Positions 34,537-43,945 are shown, counted from the stretch's first letter. The stretch is 64,000 nt of DNA from CAZWDO01 sp964632485 [NCBI: uncultured bacterium] (GCA_964632485.1 CAZWDO010000008.1:16362-80361); one strand, 5' to 3'. A program made the numbers and translations. The notes: a model not told the origin generated them from the letters alone.

Positions 34537-37500
34537 ATGAATCAATTGAAATGGATAATATGCTGGCTCTTTTTCAGTGGGTGGCTCTGGGCTCAGAATA
34601 ATGGAACCATCTATATCGATCCGAATAAAAGCAATCCGGAAAAACGCCGGGTTCTGATTATCAATTCAAACCAGGTATCCACTGATCTGACTAATTACGG
34701 AACGGTGGGCCGCGGTAACGACAGTGATGTCGCCAGCGGCGGCGGCGGAGTTTGGCCCCGGGGTACCGGGCATGACCATATCCATGAAGTAACCGGTTTT
34801 ATCGCCGGCCGGGTTACTACAACCGACTCGCTTGGAGCGTCCCAACCCATTTATATTATTTCCGACGGATATCGGGATGCCGGCGGATCACAAAGCGAAA
34901 TCGACCCGGTTACAAATATTCTTTGGAAATTCCATCCAATTGGCGGATATTTCAATGATGAATTGGCCCAGGAAGATATCGCCAATAGTCTCAATCCCTC
35001 CTCCTGGCCTTCAAGCTGGCCGGGTAAGGACGCAGGATGGAACAACACCTGGGACGGCTATTTCGGACTGAATCAATTTAACGCCGATCAGGAAGTCCTC
35101 TATGTTATGGATGATGTTTGGAATAAGGAATACCCATTTTACCCCTATGCATCTGATACAACCCGGCGCGGGTTAGGTATGCAAATTGAGACCCGTTTGT
35201 TTCAATGGGCGCATCCGCTCGCTAAAGATATCCTCTTTATTCATTTCCAGGTATCCAATGCCGGCGATCATACCTATCATGTATCGGAAGATAGCATTGT
35301 TTTCGGTGGCTATGGCGATATCGGCGTCGGAGGGCGTGGAACGACCGATGACGATGCCGGATATAATTATGATATGAACATGGTATATGGCTGGGACCAT
35401 AACAACCAGGGCGTTTGGACCAAGTACCGCGATATCCCGCCCGGGTACTGTGGCTGGAAATTTTTGGAATCCCCGGGTATCGGAAACGATTGGAGGGATA
35501 ATGATAATGACGGCATGACCGACGAACTGCGCGATAATGATGCCGGGGTGTTGATTAGCGGTCAAGATGCCATTCGCGCCTATGTACAGGCCAATTATGA
35601 TTTCGCGAAATTCGAGCAGCGTTATGGCAAGCTGGAAAATTTGCCAGCCTATCAGAAAGGGGAGTGGTGGAACGGCGATGAAGATCTGGACTGGAATCCG
35701 GACGTAGATGATGTGGGGACCGATGGAGCGGATTCACTGACGGAGAATTATCCCGGTCCCGATAGCGACGGTTCGGAAGGTAATGGAAAACCGGATCAGG
35801 GAGAGCCCAATTTTGGTAAGCTGGATAACGATGAAAGCGACCAGGTGGGTCTGACCAGTTTTACCGCCCCGATGTTCGGCTCGGTGTTTATCTCGGATGA
35901 GCACGCGATGTGGCAACGGATCAAGCCCGGCTATTTCACCGTTCCCCAACAGAATATCAACCAGTACTGGATTTTCGGCAGCGGCCCGTTTAATCTGGAT
36001 CCGCAAAAAACCGAACGGTTTTCTACTTGTTGGGTATTCGGCTATGATGAACGGGCCATTTTTCAAACCGGTTCAGTGGCCCAACGAATTTACGATTCTG
36101 ACTACCGTTTCGCCCGCCCACCCCGTCAACCGAAACTCACGGCCGTTCCCGGCGACAATAAAGTGGTTCTAATTTGGGACGATCTATCGGAACAGAGCCG
36201 GGACCCTATCTATGGCTTCGATTTTGAGGGATATCGCATCTATAAATCAACCGATCCCCAGTTCCTGGATGCGAAGGATATTACGGATATGGTGGGAAAT
36301 CCGGCATTTAAACAACCGATCGCTCAATACGATCTGGCAAACGGACTCAAAGGCCCTCATCCCCTTCAGTTCGGCGAAGAAATCAACAGCCCCACGGGTA
36401 TCCATTTTTATATGGGAAATGATACCGGATTGCGGCACTATTACGTCGATTCAGACGTGATTAATGGGCGGACCTATTATTATGCGGTCACCGCTTATGA
36501 TAAAGGCTATGATTTGGATTTTTATGAACGGGGTTTGTCCGATAATGCATACCTTTTCCCGATCACCCCCAGTGAGTGTCCCGCTGCCATAATCGTCAGC
36601 AATGGCCAGGTATCGCGGATGGATCCGAATACAGCGATGGCGACACCCAATCCTGCTTCCTCGAATATTGAGATCGGGCGCACGGATGTGGATGAAGAAC
36701 TCGATCACGTTGAAGGATATGCCACAGGGAAAATTGAAATCCAGGTCATTGCCCCCGAACTGCTGGAAGATTCGACATATATGGTAATTTTTTCCACCAT
36801 TGAAAGCAATAGCCCGGTGGAATATGAAACATCGACCTTTTCGTTGATCAATTTCAACAGTGGAGATACCATTGCCCGTAACTGGCCGGTCATCCAGGAT
36901 TTTTCTACTGGTAATTACCTGCGCTCATGGTCGGCGGAGTTCCTTACTCGGGGGTTTATTTTGACCTTCGATAACCAATTTCCTGATAAAGATTCGGTAA
37001 TCTTGAACTCGGACTGGCTGGACGAAACGGCAACGAATTTTGTTTTTTCAGTGGCGCCGGTCTATGAAACTTCTCCGATTCAACCCATTTCCTTCATGGT
37101 CGAATTTTTTGATTCCACCCAGGTGGGCATTGATTCCGCTTATACTTCGACGCGCGGCACCCTGACTCGTCCGGTAAATTTTAAAGTGTATGAATACGGA
37201 TCCAATCAGCGATTGGATGTGTGGTTCCAGGAAGGAACGGGCGCGCGGCAAAATGGATTAATTGATCTCGGAGAGACGATTAATCTATTGTATAAAGAGA
37301 TTCCGACGGAAAAACGTTTTAAAGCCTCCTGGGGGATTAAGATCGATGCGCCTGTTGATGAACAGGGCAATCCGATCGCCGATTCTCTTCTCATCCGGCC
37401 GGGTTCAGGGGATAAGTATCTGGTGAAAAACCGGATACCCTATGAGTCTCGTGATGTTTACCAGTTTGCCACTATTAAGGGCAGGGCAGTGGAACAGAGT

Positions 37501-37821
37501 TCGGATGAAGTACTGAAAGAGATTCGTGTCGTACCCAATCCTTATATCGTTTCATCCATTCTGGAACAGCAAGCGTATCTGAGCGGACGTGGAGAGCGGT
37601 TTATCCGCTTCACGCATTTGCCGGCAGAATGTACGATTCGTATTTACACTATCAACGGGGATTTGTTGCAGACATTGACCCACAGTGGTGTGAATGATGG
37701 AACAGCCCGTTGGGACCTGCGGTCCCATGAAGGTTTGGAAGTGGCTTTTGGACTTTATATTTACCATGTTGAAGCTCCTGGTATTGGGAATCATATCGGT
37801 AAATTTGCCATCATCAACTAA
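34537..37821 (+). CDS. large exported protein of the TonB operon, T9SS/FlgD-like C-terminus
   Basis: The 1094 residues start with a signal peptide (WIICWLFFSGWLWA). Long regions rich in Asp, Gly and Asn follow (DNDNDGMTDELRDND near 329, GTDGADSLTENYPGPDSDG near 395), which look like calcium-binding or thrombospondin type 3-like motifs. A fibronectin III-like domain (VPGDNKVVLIWDD near 541) and the C-terminal domain (RVVPNPYIVSS... GKFAIIN) complete it. I do not recognise a catalytic domain. Such proteins regularly accompany TonB receptors and PorV-like proteins in this part of the FCB group; it may bind the ligand at the surface. Second gene of the operon. Confidence 0.65.
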   Translation: MNQLKWIICWLFFSGWLWAQNNGTIYIDPNKSNPEKRRVLIINSNQVSTDLTNYGTVGRGNDSDVASGGGGVWPRGTGHDHIHEVTGFIAGRVTTTDSLGASQPIYIISDGYRDAGGSQSEIDPVTNILWKFHPIGGYFNDELAQEDIANSLNPSSWPSSWPGKDAGWNNTWDGYFGLNQFNADQEVLYVMDDVWNKEYPFYPYASDTTRRGLGMQIETRLFQWAHPLAKDILFIHFQVSNAGDHTYHVSEDSIVFGGYGDIGVGGRGTTDDDAGYNYDMNMVYGWDHNNQGVWTKYRDIPPGYCGWKFLESPGIGNDWRDNDNDGMTDELRDNDAGVLISGQDAIRAYVQANYDFAKFEQRYGKLENLPAYQKGEWWNGDEDLDWNPDVDDVGTDGADSLTENYPGPDSDGSEGNGKPDQGEPNFGKLDNDESDQVGLTSFTAPMFGSVFISDEHAMWQRIKPGYFTVPQQNINQYWIFGSGPFNLDPQKTERFSTCWVFGYDERAIFQTGSVAQRIYDSDYRFARPPRQPKLTAVPGDNKVVLIWDDLSEQSRDPIYGFDFEGYRIYKSTDPQFLDAKDITDMVGNPAFKQPIAQYDLANGLKGPHPLQFGEEINSPTGIHFYMGNDTGLRHYYVDSDVINGRTYYYAVTAYDKGYDLDFYERGLSDNAYLFPITPSECPAAIIVSNGQVSRMDPNTAMATPNPASSNIEIGRTDVDEELDHVEGYATGKIEIQVIAPELLEDSTYMVIFSTIESNSPVEYETSTFSLINFNSGDTIARNWPVIQDFSTGNYLRSWSAEFLTRGFILTFDNQFPDKDSVILNSDWLDETATNFVFSVAPVYETSPIQPISFMVEFFDSTQVGIDSAYTSTRGTLTRPVNFKVYEYGSNQRLDVWFQEGTGARQNGLIDLGETINLLYKEIPTEKRFKASWGIKIDAPVDEQGNPIADSLLIRPGSGDKYLVKNRIPYESRDVYQFATIKGRAVEQSSDEVLKEIRVVPNPYIVSSILEQQAYLSGRGERFIRFTHLPAECTIRIYTINGDLLQTLTHSGVNDGTARWDLRSHEGLEVAFGLYIYHVEAPGIGNHIGKFAIIN

Positions 37822-37837
37822 GGAAAGGCCGGCGAAT

Positions 37838-38833
37838 ATGAAATCAATTATTTATAGTTTACTAATAATGTGCCTCTTATCCGCGGTGGTAGTCGCTCAG
37901 TCTAAGGTGGGCACAACGGCTGCGCCGTTTTTACAGATTTCTCCCGGCCCCCGCGGCCAATCGATGGGCGAAGCGGGCGTTGCCCAGGGAGATGATGTGG
38001 CGGCTCTTTTCTGGAATCCGGCGCTGGGCGCGGGGCTAAATTCCAATCAGGCCTATTTTTCTCATATCTCCTGGTTTGCGGGCATTGATCTGAATTACGG
38101 CGGTGTGCTGTTCAATAGCGGGAACTGGGGGAATTTTGGCGCGTCGTTTTTTATTATGAATTCCGGTAATATTGAAGTGACGACTGAAGAACGCCCCGAA
38201 GGTACCGGCGATCTCTATGATGTGCAGGATATGGTGGTGGGACTCTCCTATTCCCGGATGCTTACGGATCGGTTCGCCATTGGGGGAACATTCAAAATGA
38301 TCCGTTCCTCGATCTGGAATCTGAGCGCATCGACGTTTGCCCTGGATGTGGGTTTGACCTATCATACTCCCTTGCAACCCCTTGTTCTGGGACTCAGTAT
38401 TACCAATTTTGGGGGCGAAATGCGGATGTGGGGCACTGATAATGCGATCCGTTTCGATCCCGACCCCCGGGTCAACGGCAATAACGATGGGATCGTCGCC
38501 TACCAAATGACCCATGCCTGGGATTTGCCCGCTTGTTTCCGCTTTGGGTTTTCCTGGACTGTTTGGCAGACGGCCAATCACCAACTCCTCATGAATTCGG
38601 AACTATTATATCCCAATAATAACGAGAATTTTGTCAATATGGGTATGGAATACGGTTTGAACCGGATTTGGTTTTTACGAGCTGGATATCGCCAGATATT
38701 TCTTGCTGACCGTGAAGGCGGATTGTCCTTAGGCGCCGGACTTAAATTCAAAAATGTTTGTTTTGATTATGCCTTTACTGACCGTAATCGATTGAATAGT
38801 GTCCAATATGTGGCGCTTGGTGTGTCTTTTTAA
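37838..38833 (+). CDS. PorV/PorQ-family outer-membrane protein
   Basis: The start is the ATG at 37838 behind AAGGAAAGG; an upstream in-frame ATG at 37694 lies inside the preceding gene. The 331 residues have a signal peptide (MKSIIYSLLIMCLLSAVVVAQ) and the PorV/PorQ N-terminal signature: GTTAAPFLQISPGPRGQSMG, then GVAQGDDVAALFWNPA. Barrel strands follow to a C-terminal LGVSF. PorV is an outer-membrane part of the type IX secretion system that receives cargo, and PorQ-like paralogues are often encoded beside their own cargo. Its position directly behind a T9SS-type protein suggests such a dedicated pair. The operon ends in a bidirectional terminator. Confidence 0.85.
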   Translation: MKSIIYSLLIMCLLSAVVVAQSKVGTTAAPFLQISPGPRGQSMGEAGVAQGDDVAALFWNPALGAGLNSNQAYFSHISWFAGIDLNYGGVLFNSGNWGNFGASFFIMNSGNIEVTTEERPEGTGDLYDVQDMVVGLSYSRMLTDRFAIGGTFKMIRSSIWNLSASTFALDVGLTYHTPLQPLVLGLSITNFGGEMRMWGTDNAIRFDPDPRVNGNNDGIVAYQMTHAWDLPACFRFGFSWTVWQTANHQLLMNSELLYPNNNENFVNMGMEYGLNRIWFLRAGYRQIFLADREGGLSLGAGLKFKNVCFDYAFTDRNRLNSVQYVALGVSF

Positions 38834-38870
38834 AACTTGATGAATTCACTTTCATCAGCTAAAATAAAAA

Positions 38871-38895
38871 AGGGAGCGAATTTCGCTCCCTTTTT
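38871..38895 (+). terminator. bidirectional rho-independent terminator
   Basis: Perfect arms AGGGAGCGAA and TTCGCTCCCT, with T5 downstream on the plus strand and an A-run (T-run on the minus strand) upstream. It serves the PorV-like gene and the convergent YfiR-like gene. Confidence 0.9.
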
Positions 38896-38915
38896 CTATT
38901 GGCGTTAAGTAACTA

Positions 38916-39425
38916 TTATTTTCTTTCCGCTATTTTTAAGAGTTCCGCGGCGAATTTCGCCCCCTCTTCGTCTGCTGATTCGAGGCTGATCAGAATGCGC
39001 GGTTTACCGTCCACAAGATGAAATGTTAAAGTCAGCGCAAAATCCAATACATATTGAGGATCGCCACCCACGGTAAGAACCTTGTTGGCCACAGCCGCCT
39101 CTTTGATTTTTTTAATTAGCTCGGCAGGAGTGCCTTTAGGAACATAGACAACATTGACACTACTGATATTGTCGAGGCTGACGGTTGATACCGTAATTTT
39201 ATCAGTTGTTTTTCCCGCTGCCTGCTCGAGTTGAGCTTTGATTTCGCTACTGCCGAATACCCCCATCTTTACTTCTCCCTTGGTAGCGCCACCCAATTCG
39301 CGCGTAAAGGATATGACTTTCGTCAACATCACTGCCTGGACGTTATAAGGGCAGAATTCTCCAGCATAGATAGGCATCCCGATCAGCATACTTAACAACA
39401 AAGAGAGTCCGATCATTTTTTTCAT
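38916..39425 (-). CDS. YfiR/DUF4154-like exported protein
   Basis: From the ATG at 39425 (AGGAGG six bases upstream) the protein has ~169 residues: a signal peptide (MKKMIGLSLLLSMLIGMPIYA) and one domain that ends with the YfiR-type pattern KVLTVGGDPQYVLDFALTLTFHLVDGKPRILISLES...AELLKIA. In Pseudomonas, YfiR is the periplasmic repressor of the diguanylate cyclase YfiN. Here no cyclase is adjacent. It lies 113 bp behind the receiver/binding-protein fusion on the same strand and may share its transcript, so both could belong to one signalling unit. Its own promoter was not found. Family assignment rests on the C-terminal half. Confidence 0.7.
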   Translation of the reverse strand: MKKMIGLSLLLSMLIGMPIYAGEFCPYNVQAVMLTKVISFTRELGGATKGEVKMGVFGSSEIKAQLEQAAGKTTDKITVSTVSLDNISSVNVVYVPKGTPAELIKKIKEAAVANKVLTVGGDPQYVLDFALTLTFHLVDGKPRILISLESADEEGAKFAAELLKIAERK

Positions 39426-39541
39426 CACGCGCCTCCTGGCTAAGGGATAAAAGGTTTAGGTACTTATAATAATACTGAATCGACGGGCAAAAGTTCCCTT
39501 GAGATCGTAGGGTTCGATCATTTTAGCAAAGCTCGTACTTA

Positions 39542-40909
39542 TTATAATTGATGCGCATTTTGGGAAAAACGCATATCAATGAATTTTTCAACATCGATAA
39601 GAACCCCGATTTCCATTTTTTCGTGCATATAGCGCTGAATTGTATCAAAATCCTCGTGGATTGGCGATAGGTCGTTCAAGGTAATTCCACCGGGTTCGTT
39701 CAAAACGCGTCCCAGAACTTCTATCGTCAGGCCAATCTTTTTTTCGGGATCGAGAAAATTGACGGCAATCGCGGCAGCTTCATCTTTATGGGATTCGATA
39801 AACTTGCCGGCCTGGACTAATAAAGCAACAAACTCATGCACAGCATCGGGATACTGTTCGATAAATTCCTGGCGAAAGGTCACGATACAGCAGGGATGAT
39901 TGGGCCAGATTTCATGAGACAAAAACTGGCGCACGGCGATTTTTTTAGCAATGGCATTGGAACCAATCGGTTCAGCGACTATAAATCCTGCGACTTCATC
40001 ATTCTCCTTCATGATTTGCGGCATCTGAATCGGCGGAACGACTTCGAAACGCACATCAATCGCCTTTTTCCCAGGAACTCCCGGACGCAGGCCAAGCTCG
40101 CTTAAATATTTATGAGCTAACATATTATGAATTGACATCTTGTGAGGAATATTCACGACTTTGTACTTAAATAAACTTTTTGGGGAGGCATAATCATCCT
40201 CGGAATGTCGGGATGATCGCACAAAAATACTACCGTTTTTATGAGCCAATAAGACCAGTTTGATGGGAGCGCCATAGCCGAATAAATCCATGGCAATGGG
40301 CGCTAAAACAAACGCGCCATCAATATCGCCCTTTTCCAGGGATTGCTGAATCGGATTCCAACCAGGATTGCATAGTGTATCCAACTCAAAATATTTTGGC
40401 GTTACCTTGCCTGTTTGGATCCAATGTTTCAGAACCCCCAAAAGCAGGTGGTCCGTAATTTGGATATGCGCTACTTTCATAACTACTTTCCCATTTACAA
40501 ATCGGCGGGTTTCGGTGGGTTCTGTTTCTTTTTTCATTCCGAAAACCTCATCGATACATTCTTTTAATTGTTCTGCCGTAAATGGTTTGGCAATATGGTT
40601 GTTAGCGCCGGCATCGCGGGCGATTTTCTGTTGGGTTTTATCTCCTTGCGCGGTCGCCATTATGAAGGGGATCGCTTTATATTTGTCATTGGCCCGCATC
40701 CATTTGACCAGATCCAGTCCATCCATGCGCGGCATGTTCCAATCACTGATCACCAGATCAATACGCTGCAACTCGAGTTTTTCAGTAGCATCTTGCCCAT
40801 CGGTGGCTAATATGATATTTTCAAATCCAACTTGCTGCAAATTTTTTTTAAACAACATACGCATAGTGCCTGAATCATCGACGACTAAAACTGTCATTTT
40901 AATATCCAT
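39542..40909 (-). CDS. response regulator fused to a nitrate/sulfonate-type substrate-binding domain
   Basis: The 455 residues start with a CheY-like receiver (1-125): acidic pocket Asp11/Asp12, phospho-acceptor Asp56 (VISDWNMPRMDG), Thr86 and Lys108, all switch residues present. A short linker leads to a domain (~142-455) of the NrtA/CmpA/SsuA (NMT1-like) binding-protein family: GDIDGAFVLAPIAMDL near 194, HNMLAHKYLSELGL, then FIVAEPIGSNAIAKK and IWPNHPCCIVTF (335-345). There is no signal peptide, so a normally periplasmic binding fold works in the cytoplasm, as in the nitrate sensor NasS. I infer that phosphorylation and ligand binding are read by one protein. No output domain for DNA or c-di-GMP is seen. 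The start has AGGAGAGG upstream. Confidence 0.82.
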   Translation of the reverse strand: MDIKMTVLVVDDSGTMRMLFKKNLQQVGFENIILATDGQDATEKLELQRIDLVISDWNMPRMDGLDLVKWMRANDKYKAIPFIMATAQGDKTQQKIARDAGANNHIAKPFTAEQLKECIDEVFGMKKETEPTETRRFVNGKVVMKVAHIQITDHLLLGVLKHWIQTGKVTPKYFELDTLCNPGWNPIQQSLEKGDIDGAFVLAPIAMDLFGYGAPIKLVLLAHKNGSIFVRSSRHSEDDYASPKSLFKYKVVNIPHKMSIHNMLAHKYLSELGLRPGVPGKKAIDVRFEVVPPIQMPQIMKENDEVAGFIVAEPIGSNAIAKKIAVRQFLSHEIWPNHPCCIVTFRQEFIEQYPDAVHEFVALLVQAGKFIESHKDEAAAIAVNFLDPEKKIGLTIEVLGRVLNEPGGITLNDLSPIHEDFDTIQRYMHEKMEIGVLIDVEKFIDMRFSQNAHQL

Positions 40910-40950
40910 TCTATCCTCTCCTTTTGGCTGAGTTGTTATCTTTAAACTTT

Positions 40951-40979
40951 ATTATAATGAAAAAGTCTGCCGCTGTCAA
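40951..40979 (-). promoter_or_regulatory. perfect-consensus sigma-70 promoter of the receiver/binding-domain fusion
   Basis: Minus strand TTGACA (40979-40974), 17-bp spacer, TATAAT (40956-40951). Both hexamers and the spacing are ideal, the only such case in the window. Confidence 0.8.
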
Positions 40980-41102
40980 TAAAAAAAAAGACTTATATAT
41001 ATTGTTTTTTTATTTAAAAAAAAATATTGGGAGTTCAAAAAAATTGCTACCAGCTAATTTTGAGTTCAAATTGGACCGGAAAAAATTTTTATTATTCAAT
41101 GC

Positions 41103-41131
41103 TTGACTTTTAAAAGTTTTTGGTGTATTCT
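41103..41131 (+). promoter_or_regulatory. promoter of the GHL10 gene
   Basis: TTGACT (41103-41108), 17-bp spacer, TATTCT (41126-41131). Confidence 0.6.
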
Positions 41132-41209
41132 TGGTAGATGCCTGGATATCGAAGTTTTTAGCTTTAAGTCTGATTTTTTTAGTAACGGTTTTATTGAAAG
41201 GGATATAGA

Positions 41210-43096
41210 ATGCGAAACATTATGATATATATTGGAACCATTTTATTTTGGGGGATTGTTGCCACTTCTGGAAAAGAGATGCGGGGCGTATGGATTCCCG
41301 ATATCGGTTCGTCGATTTACGATAGCAAGGAAAATATCGCCCACGGGATTGATTCATTGCGGGCATACGGTATTAATACGGTTTTTGTGGGAGTGTGCGG
41401 AAATGGCTACACGTTTTATCCAAGTGACGTCATGGAATCGGTTACCGGTTATCCTATTTATCCAGCCTACCAGAACCGCGATATCCTGGCTGAGTTTATT
41501 GCAGAATCCCATCGGGTGGGTATCGAAGTGCATGCCTGGTTTGAATATGGATTTGCTGCCGCTTATGGCGGGGCGGGACCCATCCTCCAATACAATCCGG
41601 CTTGGGCGGGTAAGCGCTTATCGACGGGTAGTTATATGTGCGACGACAATTTTTCCTGGATGAGCCAGGCCCATCCTGAAGTTCAGGAGTTCCTACTGGA
41701 TTTGATTCTGGAAATTGTCGATCGCTATGATGTGGACGGTATCCATCTGGACCGGATTCGCTATGGCAATCGCAAGGTGAACAATAATATGACCTATTCC
41801 GATTTTGGATATGACGATGCCCATCTCGAACGGTACCGGGCAGAACATGATGGGCAGGATCCACCCGCCAATCCGGCAGATAACAATTGGGTCCAGTGGA
41901 GGTCTCAAGTCGTCAATCAGTTTTCAAAAATAGTCTATGATTCAGTTAAAGCCCGTAATCCTTATTTGCAGGTTTCGAATACTCCTATTGTTTACCCGTA
42001 TGGCTATCAAAATTTTATGCAGGATTGGCCTCAATGGATTCGCGATCAATCGATAGATTTTGTTGTTCCTCAGTTTTATCGCTATGATATTAATTCTTAT
42101 ATCAATGAATTGAACCGTCTCTATTCCCAACATCTGATCAGCGCTGATTATAAAGGAGTTTTTTCAGGAATTTTATTGGGTGAGGGATCCAACCCGGTTT
42201 ATAATCAGGCTCTGGCGGCGGATTTTGTAAAAGAGTACCGTAAACGGGGTTTTGAAGGGGGAGTATTTTTTTATTATGAAGGTGTGCGGCGTTTGGGACC
42301 AGAGTTGAAAGCCGAAGTTTTTCAGGAATGGGATGAACCGCCATTCAGATCGTTCACCTGGCGTCCTCCCGCGTTTATTGTCGACGAAAACAGCGCAATA
42401 CTTGAAGGGAACTGGTCGACTCTGGCCGCTTCCGGGTCCGCCGGTTACTACAGTTACGATGGTTGCCTGCTGACAACTCAGGGTACATATTCCGCCGCCA
42501 TTACGTATGAACTGGACGTTGCGATTCCCGCCTATTATGACCTTTATTTCTATCAACCCTATCATAATTCTCTGGTCGCGAATTTAACGATTCAATGCGG
42601 TCCCTGGTTGGACCAAACCACTGTGATTCATGAAAATACGTCCACTCATCGCGGTTGGATCCATCTGGGAACCTTTTTATTAAATCAGGGACGACAAACC
42701 CTGGCCCGCATCAGTTCGCAGGGTGTGCCTGCTTCCCAGGTTCTGGCAGTGGATAATATGATGGTGGCGATTAATCGCCAATTCAGTCCCGATGTAGTTT
42801 CTATCGATGGCGCTTCAACCGATATCCCCGTTCAAATGCCCCTGGAAATGATCTGTTTCCCAAATCCAGCGGTTGACTTTCTGCATCTCAAGCTTCGTAT
42901 TCCCTATTGCGGAATCTACTCTCTGGATTGTTACGATATTTCCGGACGTCACGTCTTCGGTTCATCGATTCCCAGTTCGCAGGAATTGATGGAATGGACA
43001 GTGAAACTCGATTCTGAGTTGGGAAATGGCATCTATTTTTTAAGAGTACATGGCGCCGGTCTGACGAAATCCGGAAAATTTGTTCGTCTGAAATAA
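41210..43096 (+). CDS. secreted GHL10-family glycoside hydrolase with golvesin-like and T9SS domains
   Basis: The 628-residue protein has a signal peptide (to ~20), then a TIM-barrel of the GHL10/DUF187 family (~24-350). Visible motifs are EMRGVWIPD at the start, VEVHAWFEYG-like HAWFEYG near 107, the acidic YDVDGIHLDRIRYG near 178 and FVVPQFYRYD near 285; the two Asp residues of DGIHLD are the probable acidic active-site residues. A golvesin/Xly-like beta-domain follows (~385-525, SGSAGYYSYDG), then a T9SS domain (CFPNPAVDF near 548, ending KSGKFVRLK). It likely cuts cell-wall or biofilm glycans outside the cell; the substrate cannot be read from sequence. Single-gene unit. Confidence 0.85.
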   Translation: MRNIMIYIGTILFWGIVATSGKEMRGVWIPDIGSSIYDSKENIAHGIDSLRAYGINTVFVGVCGNGYTFYPSDVMESVTGYPIYPAYQNRDILAEFIAESHRVGIEVHAWFEYGFAAAYGGAGPILQYNPAWAGKRLSTGSYMCDDNFSWMSQAHPEVQEFLLDLILEIVDRYDVDGIHLDRIRYGNRKVNNNMTYSDFGYDDAHLERYRAEHDGQDPPANPADNNWVQWRSQVVNQFSKIVYDSVKARNPYLQVSNTPIVYPYGYQNFMQDWPQWIRDQSIDFVVPQFYRYDINSYINELNRLYSQHLISADYKGVFSGILLGEGSNPVYNQALAADFVKEYRKRGFEGGVFFYYEGVRRLGPELKAEVFQEWDEPPFRSFTWRPPAFIVDENSAILEGNWSTLAASGSAGYYSYDGCLLTTQGTYSAAITYELDVAIPAYYDLYFYQPYHNSLVANLTIQCGPWLDQTTVIHENTSTHRGWIHLGTFLLNQGRQTLARISSQGVPASQVLAVDNMMVAINRQFSPDVVSIDGASTDIPVQMPLEMICFPNPAVDFLHLKLRIPYCGIYSLDCYDISGRHVFGSSIPSSQELMEWTVKLDSELGNGIYFLRVHGAGLTKSGKFVRLK

Positions 43097-43240
43097 TTGG
43101 TTTTTTAATTTATTTTACAATCCCTTAAATGCGAGGAGGTTCTCTATTGATTGATCGCTCCGCTTATTGAAAACGGCGCTGAAGAATATCCAGCAGCGGA
43201 TCGACGTTAACCTTTAATTCTATTACTCAAAGGAGTTCGT

Positions 43241-43789
43241 ATGCGAAACATTTTCCAACTCTCATTAATGGTCATGATTTTTTTCGGTTCCCTGGCGGCT
43301 GAAAGTTTCCCTCCCCAGTATCGCGCGGGGGAATCCAATCTGGTTTTGAACGGTATCGGATTACGAAAAAAAATGTTCTTCAAAATTTATCAGGCGGGTC
43401 TTTATTTACCTAAAAAAAGCCAGAATTTCCGTCAGATTATCCAGGCTGATGAACCGATGATCATCCGCATGGTTTTTATTTATGATGAAGTAGAGAAGGA
43501 AAAGTTGATCGGTGCCTGGAATGAGGGTTTTGAAAAATCTACTGATGGAAAAACAACGCCCTTGAAGCCGTCTATCGACCAATTCAATGCCTGTTTTTCC
43601 CGATCGGCTTTTAAAGATGATGTATATGATTTAATATACCTGCCCCAGGAGGGAGTGAAGGTCATCATGAATGATACATTGAAAGCGACGATTCCCGGCC
43701 TGAATTTTAAAAAAGCCTTATGGGGTATCTGGTTGGGGGATAAACCGGTAGAAAATAACTTGAAAGAAGGAATGTTGGACGTGGATTAA
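43241..43789 (+). CDS. chalcone isomerase-like exported protein
   Basis: The 182 residues have a signal peptide (to ~21) and one domain of the bacterial chalcone-isomerase-like family (PF16036): LVLNGIGLRKKMFFKIYQAGLYLP near 35-58, then RMVFIYDEVEKEKLIGAWNEGFEKS and a C-terminal GLNFKKALWGIWLGDKPV. Bacterial members are periplasmic and probably bind fatty acids or other hydrophobic molecules rather than isomerise chalcone. Strong ribosome site (AAAGGAG). It is followed by the oligoendopeptidase gene 156 bp further on. Confidence 0.88.
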   Translation: MRNIFQLSLMVMIFFGSLAAESFPPQYRAGESNLVLNGIGLRKKMFFKIYQAGLYLPKKSQNFRQIIQADEPMIIRMVFIYDEVEKEKLIGAWNEGFEKSTDGKTTPLKPSIDQFNACFSRSAFKDDVYDLIYLPQEGVKVIMNDTLKATIPGLNFKKALWGIWLGDKPVENNLKEGMLDVD

Positions 43790-43945
43790 TGCCGTTATGT
43801 CTCTTGAATCTCTTTCCTTTCCAGGAAATGAGGGTTTGGCAGGCTATATATTTTTTGGAAAAGCGATAGTTTATGAAAAAAAATGAAACTTTAGAATTCA
43901 ATATACGTATAAGAAACAGTTTAACACTAACTGTAAGGAGGACCC

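Noticed and set aside
37694-37837. Longer N-terminus of the PorV-like protein from the ATG at 37694
   Set aside because: It would lie inside the preceding gene and put residues before a clean signal peptide; the ATG at 37838 has its own ribosome site.
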